Assembly (NCBI RefSeq): GCF_004210375.1
Contig: NC_134825.1
Span: forward strand, 41,596,348-41,660,347
Length of the DNA: 64,000 nucleotides
Direction of reading: 5' to 3'
Source of the DNA: Tachypleus tridentatus
Taxonomy: Eukaryota > Arthropoda > Merostomata > Xiphosura > Limulidae
The notes below the pieces were generated by a model. That model was not told the DNA's origin. It did not search any database and saw nothing but the letters and a program-made list of their open reading frames with translations. Position numbers and translations under genes: made by a program. Below are positions 58,523 to 64,000 of the stretch, in pieces; positions within the stretch are counted from its first letter, which is position 1, and every line of letters starts with the position of its first letter.

Positions 58523-58785
58523 CCGGTATAGCCGGGTATTTAGGGCACTTGACTCGCAATAAGAGATTACAGGTTCGAATCCCACGTCCTACCAAACATG
58601 CCTTTTAAGCCGTGAGGGCGTTATAATCTGTTGGCGAATCTCGCTATCCTTTAGTAAAGACGTAACCTAGAAGTTGGCAGTGGGAAACACTGATTAGTTG
58701 CCTTCCATATAGTCTTTCACTACTAAATTAGGGACGGCTAGCACACATAGTCCACGTGCAGCATTGCATGAAATTGAAACCAGTA
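58523..58785 (+). mobile_element. SINE-A, full length, diverged
   Basis: 'ccggtatagccgggtattta', 'acaggttcgaatcccacgtc', 'gggcgttataatctgttggc' and tail 'gcattgcatgaaattgaaac'. Confidence 0.88.
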
Positions 58786-59814
58786 TTGAAGCCGAAAGAT
58801 TGGTTTGGCTTGAATTTCGCTCTAAGCCGAAGCGTTGTCCTACTCCAGAAATAGGCAGAATCATCCAAAACTCTGCTAAGTGTAGCCTTACTTATATATA
58901 AATCCACTTTCAAAACTAGATTAATATAAAAGAAGGTAAAGGTAACTATACTTGTTGTAGGAAATATTGGGACAAGATGGAACACGATTTGGATAAGTCT
59001 GCCTTCATTTTAGAAAGTATGATCAGTTTTTAAATAGACAAAGTTGGAGACTGTTTTTAAGATCTACTTTCATTGTTACAAGTGGGAATATCGATGTATT
59101 TTAATTGAATAACCGAATAGTTTTTTACGGATACATCTTCAGTATTATTAAGCGTCGTAAATTTAAGTGAACAAAATGAACTATGGTTGTTTTAATTCTT
59201 TTTCTCTATATTGGAAAATCTGGTCAGTTTAAACAGTAGGAGGTTCTGTTTTTATATCCCATCAACATAAGTTTGTTTCAACAGTCAAAACTCGTCCAAT
59301 TTATTTATTAAAATTATGTGAAATTTATTAACTCTTGGCTGCTAAAAAAAAAACGTATGTCAAGTCGAATCGGTGACCAGTCGCTTTTCGTGTGTCGAAT
59401 TTGATGTAATTTCAGTTAACAATACATATTCTAACCCTAAATAATATTTTGTTCCGAGGTAAACAGTATATTCATATTAAAGTTACTACTATATCACTAA
59501 AATGATCTCCCTCGAACTTTCTAAACATCTTTCATGTGAGGTATAAAATGCAGTCGCAGAGAAGTTTTGTCGAACCACATTTCTTGAAACGATATACTAA
59601 TAACATGTAGCTGAAATAACAACGCCTAATCTTACACTTTTTTTTTTGTACGCAAACTGTTTCTTTCAACCAATATTCTCCGATGCAAGTATATTTCATT
59701 ATTACTGTCTCCTTGAAATATGCCGTTGTACCATACATACTGATTATACAAAAGACAACAATTTTTTTTTTTTGTAAACCTACTACGATCATCTGCCTCC
59801 ATGCTTAATTTCGA

Positions 59815-59915
59815 GCTGTCAAACGACCGGTAGCAACCTCCTCCAATTCTTTACCAACGAATATTAGGAATGATCGTCACGTGTCACGGCTAAAACGGAG
59901 TTGTTCGTTGATATT
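59815..59915 (-). mobile_element. SINE-A remnant
   Basis: 'caattctttaccaacgaata' and 'ttaggaatgatcgtcacgtg' retain the SINE-A mid-body in reverse complement. The rest is too decayed to align by eye. Confidence 0.5.
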
Positions 59916-60141
59916 TTGATCCAACGATTTGCAAACTGCTAGTCGAACACCAGGCCATGTTAAACCCAGAACCCAAGGATAGACCGCAACACTTCCACTA
60001 ACAAAGCTGTCATCCGGTCCATGTCAAACAAAGCGATATTTTCAATACGGTTACTTCTCGAGAAAACGTTCTGCATCGTCAGTAATGCCAACAAAACGCA
60101 CACTGGGGCAGTAAAATATCTACACATGAACGTTTGGCCAT

Positions 60142-60417
60142 GCCGGCCTAGGTGGTTAAAACCACTCGACTCGTAATCCGATAGTCGCGGGTTCGAATCC
60201 CCGTCACACCAAACGTGGTTGCCCTTTCAGCAACCTTATGTGGGGGCGTTATAATGTGACGGTCAGTCCCACTGTTCGTTGGTAAGAGTAACCCAAGAGT
60301 TGGCGGTGGATAGTGATGACTAGCTGTCTTCCCTCTAGTCTTACACTACTAAGTTAGGGACAAGTGCAGATAGCCCTCGCGTAGCTTTGCGTGAAATTCA
60401 AATTAAACAAACAAACC
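60142..60417 (+). mobile_element. SINE-A, full length
   Basis: The head is unusually tRNA-like: 'gccggcctaggtggttaaaa', 'ctcgactcgtaatccgatag', 'tcgcgggttcgaatccccgt' and 'cacacca'. The SINE body and AAAC tail follow. Confidence 0.95.
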
Positions 60418-60419
60418 AA

Positions 60420-62455
60420 GCCTAACGAGTCAGTATTTTAAATAGTGTCAACCCATATGGCATGTATTGTAGTAAATTCTATATTGAAACAATTTTCTTT
60501 TATTATTGCATTAATAATTTTTTAACTTGTTATTTAAAATTGTTGTTGTCACTGGATTTCATTCATCAAATATCTCAATAATATTTCATTTTCCCAGCCT
60601 CTGTGCCAGTTAAGTTCATTCTTTGATAAGCTGTTAAACTGTTTATATTTTAAAACTATTATTTTCTCTTTTGTTCCATTGACATATCGCCTATGCCCAT
60701 CAATACTATTTCAAAACGTGAGTCACGTTTTTAGAAACGCGTGACAACTCGCTTTCGGTATAACGACCGTATTACTGATTATCATTCTTACAATGGTCGT
60801 TGTCATTTACCCTTGTTGAAGGTTTGTTCTCTGGTGTTTATTATTGTGAAGTTCGAACGTTGTTAAAGAGGACACAAGATCAACTGCATCAGTATGGTTA
60901 ATATGCAGGGACAGTCTTCATAGACAGTACAAGTTTATTTCAACACCTACGTTTAAAAGAGAAAAATAGTAAAATAAAAGCTTAATTTATGAGATTTTAA
61001 ACAAGTGAACAAACACCAAACAAAATTCGGGGTGGGTGCTTGGTATGAAAGGTAAAGAAAAGGCTTAACATTAGCATTTTACATTCGTTTCACAAGAGTG
61101 AGACAGTTTAACTTTTATGTTAACTATGCTTCCTGTTCTGTATGTGTGAACAGCTTTATTATGTTATTAATCAAATTCTTTTTGGTCACTTAGTATGATA
61201 TTTTATGTGATAAATGAAATTATTTCGATAATTTAAAAAGATATATCAGCTTACAAAAGAAAGAAGAATGGGACTCGAACTTTTAAGACGTACTTTAATT
61301 TTGTATACAATTACACACATGCACGCACGGGGAAAAATGTTTTCATTTACAATTTTAAACGAGTGTTCGCACCTTTAGAAAAAGTTTTGAAAATCATCTG
61401 TTTTACGATGCGTAACCCACTCTGAGGATCCCAGTTCACTTTCTGATTGAAAGTAACTCCTTATGTTTAAAAAGTCGGAAATAAATCACTTTTTATGTAA
61501 ATCCATATGGTTTAATCATGTGGTATGTTTAGGACATGAGAGTCTTTTCAATGAAAACGTACGACATGGTGAGGCTGTGGAATGGTTTTAACATAAGCTA
61601 CTCAACCCTGTGAACATAAATTTGTCACCTATTTTATTGTGTCATCGTGGCAGCTAAACCATGTAATTAGAAGAGGCCTAAATAATTACTTCAGGATCTA
61701 GTATAAATTATGCATATAAATTAATAGGCTTGATATTAGAATGTACAACAAAAATATCTAAGCCTGTCTTCCATTATTTTATCTTGCGCAAACCATATCT
61801 TTCTCAAAATGTAAGCCGTCATGAAAATATTTATATTTTCACAAAAACTAAATATCAATTTTTACTTGGTTTATAAGGCGAGTCTATTACTTTTCTATTA
61901 AGAAACGAAAGTTTCCTGAGGCATTTTCATTCAAGTTATTAATGTTACTAATCCATGTTGCATACGTCAGCAGAAAGCGTTTCCTCGTTCTGGCTTTTTT
62001 TTTTAAATTTATTTTTAAAGCATTAATTTACACGAGTTTTCACTAATTACTACTGCTATAACGTGTATGGAGAAGTTGAAAAAGGTTCGCATCATGTAGT
62101 TCTGACGACAGTGATATATATGATTTTTCAGCACATTTCTTGTACTAGATTCAACTCTTTGGTAACCGTCGAAGTGTACTCATTGCCTGAGAGCAAATAC
62201 TGCATCACGGAATGAAGATAATTTGGAGAAACTAAAGTCCTAGTTGTTCTTCAACATGTAACAAAAAGTAATTTGAGGGATGAAATTTATTCAAGGAAAC
62301 AATTTATTCATTCATTTCTTACATTTTGAACCTATATGGAAGTCAGCTGGTCAACAGTACCAACCGATACGAAGTACTTTTTTCCTTCTGCAACACTGAG
62401 TGTAAGAATTGACCACAAAAATGTGTGAACTCGTTAAACACTATTCATATTCTAT
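60420..62455. other. no gene or repeat recognised
   Basis: About 2 kb of AT-rich sequence without SINEs, tandem arrays or motif-bearing open frames, the longest such stretch in the second half of the window. Confidence 0.45.
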
Positions 62456-62460
62456 AGTAC

Positions 62461-62702
62461 AGGGTGGCCCGTAAATCCCTACTCTTCCATATGTTATCAT
62501 GTTATATTCAATTACGCATGTATTATAAATTTGTTTCTTTTTTTTTCAGGGAAATATGGCCGATGTAAGCCCATTTACACTTGAAAATGTGTCACAGAAC
62601 ATGGCTTTGCATAATATCATGCAGCGAGAATGAGGGACAGCACACAGATACGCTGGATACATAAGATATATGGATGGGTAGGAACTTACGGTCCACCCTG
62701 TA
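62461..62702. mobile_element. mariner-type MITE
   Basis: About 242 bp bounded by inverted ends CAGGGTGGCCCGTAAATCCC and, on the other strand, CAGGGTGGACCGTAAGTTCC. They match at about 28 of 34 positions and are flanked by TA at both sides (gTA|CAGGG, CCCTG|TAta). It has no transposase. The CAGGGTGG start is typical of mariner-like ends. Confidence 0.88.
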
Positions 62703-63071
62703 TAATTTGACCGGCATTCTTAATATACACCTATAGCACCAAAATGCAGGATACAGTTTTGTAGCAATGGAACGACAGTCGTGGACCATCGGTTTCATTG
62801 GCCGACACATCACACCAATAAGCCATGCCCGACTTCCTTGTAGAATCACCGTATACCATGTACTTCAGTTGTGTTGCTAAGCCCTAGTGTGATGTTTTTA
62901 TGTTTAGGCATTCTACGGGTAGGGTAACGAGTTTATGTAATGTGCTTACTAACAACTAGCTAGTCATTCATTCATTCATTCACCTCTCGATTCAATCAAG
63001 GAACATAGGGCCGCAATCGCTTGCGGATTCTTCAACAAGTATTTACGTGAGCAGGTTGTTAGCCCACTGTA

Positions 63072-63297
63072 CCGAGCCGTCCCTAATTTAGCAGTGTAAG
63101 ATTAGAGGAAAGGCAGCTAGTCATCCCCACCCACCGCCAACTCTTGGGCTACTCTTTTACCACCGAATAGTGGGATTGACCGTCACATTATAACGCCCCC
63201 ACGGCTGGGAGGGCGAGCATGTTTGACGCGACGCGGGCGCGAACCCGCGACCCTCGGATTACGAGTCGCACGCCTTACGCGCTTGGCCATGCCGGGC
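63072..63297 (-). mobile_element. SINE-A, CpG-rich subfamily, tail missing
   Basis: Reverse-complement copy starting at 'gagccgtccctaatttagca' and ending with 'gcgacgcgggcgcgaacccg', 'cgaccctcggattacgagtc' and 'cttggccatgccgggcc'. The word 'aacaactagctagt' occurs both at 62951-62964 and right after the element (63299-63312). Confidence 0.94.
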
Positions 63298-63764
63298 CAA
63301 CAACTAGCTAGTAGTATGTCTCAACTTCCTGAATGCGCTGTAACATTCTGCTGGCATGGGATCTTGTTGGATGTATAGACATCTTGCTGAGACTCTCGTC
63401 ATCTAATAGATTTATAGTATGGAAATAAGGTACTGGAATGTTTGAAACTTGTTTATAATATGCAGTGGTATACAGTGTACACTGCTCAATAATAACGAAG
63501 AAAAACGCTTAATATATGTGATCTTCTATTTATCGTGTAGATACATTTTTTTTGAGATACATCGTATGTTGGAAGCATTCAGTATCCAGGCAGACTGCTT
63601 GAATATAAAGTACGGTGTTTATTGAAGGCTGTCATATTCAGGGCATGTTTTCCGCTGTATGAAGTAGAAGATAGATTATAAAAGACATCTGAATACAAAA
63701 GTTTAAATATGAGCTTAAACCAATTACAACTTTCTTTGTAATTTTAAAAGTATTCGGGCTTGTA

Positions 63765-63850
63765 ACGATTAAAAATTGATTTCGATACTCACGGTGGGCA
63801 TACTATGCATATCTCATTCTATAGTAGCTTTGAGCTAACAACAAACAAAA
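63765..63850 (+). mobile_element. SINE-C, old copy
   Basis: 'attgatttcgatactcacgg', 'tgggcatactatgcatatct' and tail 'gtagctttgagctaacaaca' with AAAC. Confidence 0.6.
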
Positions 63851-63882
63851 TATCTTTTTAACGTCTGTGCGTTATTTATGTA

Positions 63883-64000
63883 CCAGGCCCACCACGGCCA
63901 AGGTGGGCGAAAGCGTATGACTCGTAATCTGAAGATCGCGGGTTTGAATCCCCGTCACACCAAACATGCTCGCCCTTTCAGCCGTGGGGGTATTATAATG
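63883..64000 (+). mobile_element. SINE-A, cut by window end
   Basis: 'ccaggcccaccacggccaag', 'gactcgtaatctgaagatcg', 'cgggtttgaatccccgtcac' and 'agccgtgggggtattataat'. The remainder lies beyond the window. Confidence 0.93.

Noticed and set aside
60142-60215. Possible functional tRNA-Thr (CGT) gene
   Set aside because: It is followed directly by the SINE-A body and AAAC tail, like more than twenty other copies, and the acceptor stem does not pair well. It is a SINE head.

Overview
This is a eukaryotic, AT-rich, intron-rich and repeat-dense window. I infer an arthropod, probably a chelicerate and plausibly a horseshoe crab, because about 28 copies of a tRNA-headed SINE of a type I associate with horseshoe crab DNA are scattered through it. 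That taxonomic call is from memory and unsearched. No rRNA gene, free-standing tRNA gene, CRISPR array or prokaryotic operon is seen.

One host gene can be read with confidence. It is a minus-strand SLC6 Na+/Cl- coupled transporter of the GABA/taurine/betaine/creatine subgroup, running from the ATG at 32445 to the TAA at 20093. I reconstructed eleven exons by matching splice sites, phases and family motifs. They give the N-terminus, TM1-TM3, TM6-TM12 and the C-terminal tail. The segment for extracellular loop 2, TM4 and TM5 was not found in the 1.4 kb between exons 3 and 4. The reading frame is broken by single-base differences, mostly in short homopolymers (A run, GG pairs, G run). This suggests sequence or assembly error at least as much as pseudogene decay. 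The introns hold a decayed CR1/L2-type LINE (24.1-27.0 kb, antisense), a pogo/Tigger-like MITE (22.1-22.6 kb), SINEs and several minisatellites. One minisatellite repeats an exon-intron junction eleven times.

Layout: 0-11 kb is AT-rich DNA with SINEs, a decayed Tc1 copy (2.2-2.7 kb) and weak exon-like open stretches on the minus strand (5.4-7.5 kb). A nearly intact Tc1-like DD34E transposase with one in-frame stop lies at 11.4-12.7 kb. SINEs and short tandem arrays fill 13-20 kb, followed by the SLC6 gene at 20.1-32.4 kb. From 33 to 39 kb there are SINEs and no recognised gene. A 47-bp minisatellite of about 28 copies occupies 39.2-40.5 kb. A decayed Penelope-like element on the minus strand lies at 43.9-45.3 kb and a three-copy SINE cluster at 45.7-46.8 kb. 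A large degenerate satellite with a ~78 bp period covers 48.9-54.3 kb, with a freshly homogenised five-copy core and a second CR1/L2-type LINE inserted in it. From 54 to 64 kb there are SINEs, a CA microsatellite and a mariner-type MITE (62.46-62.70 kb).

Three tRNA-headed SINE families occur. SINE-A is about 280 bp with a Thr-CGT-like head. SINE-B is about 120 bp with a Val-TAC-like head. SINE-C is about 120 bp. All three appear to share a 3' tail motif, which suggests a common mobilising LINE or common descent.
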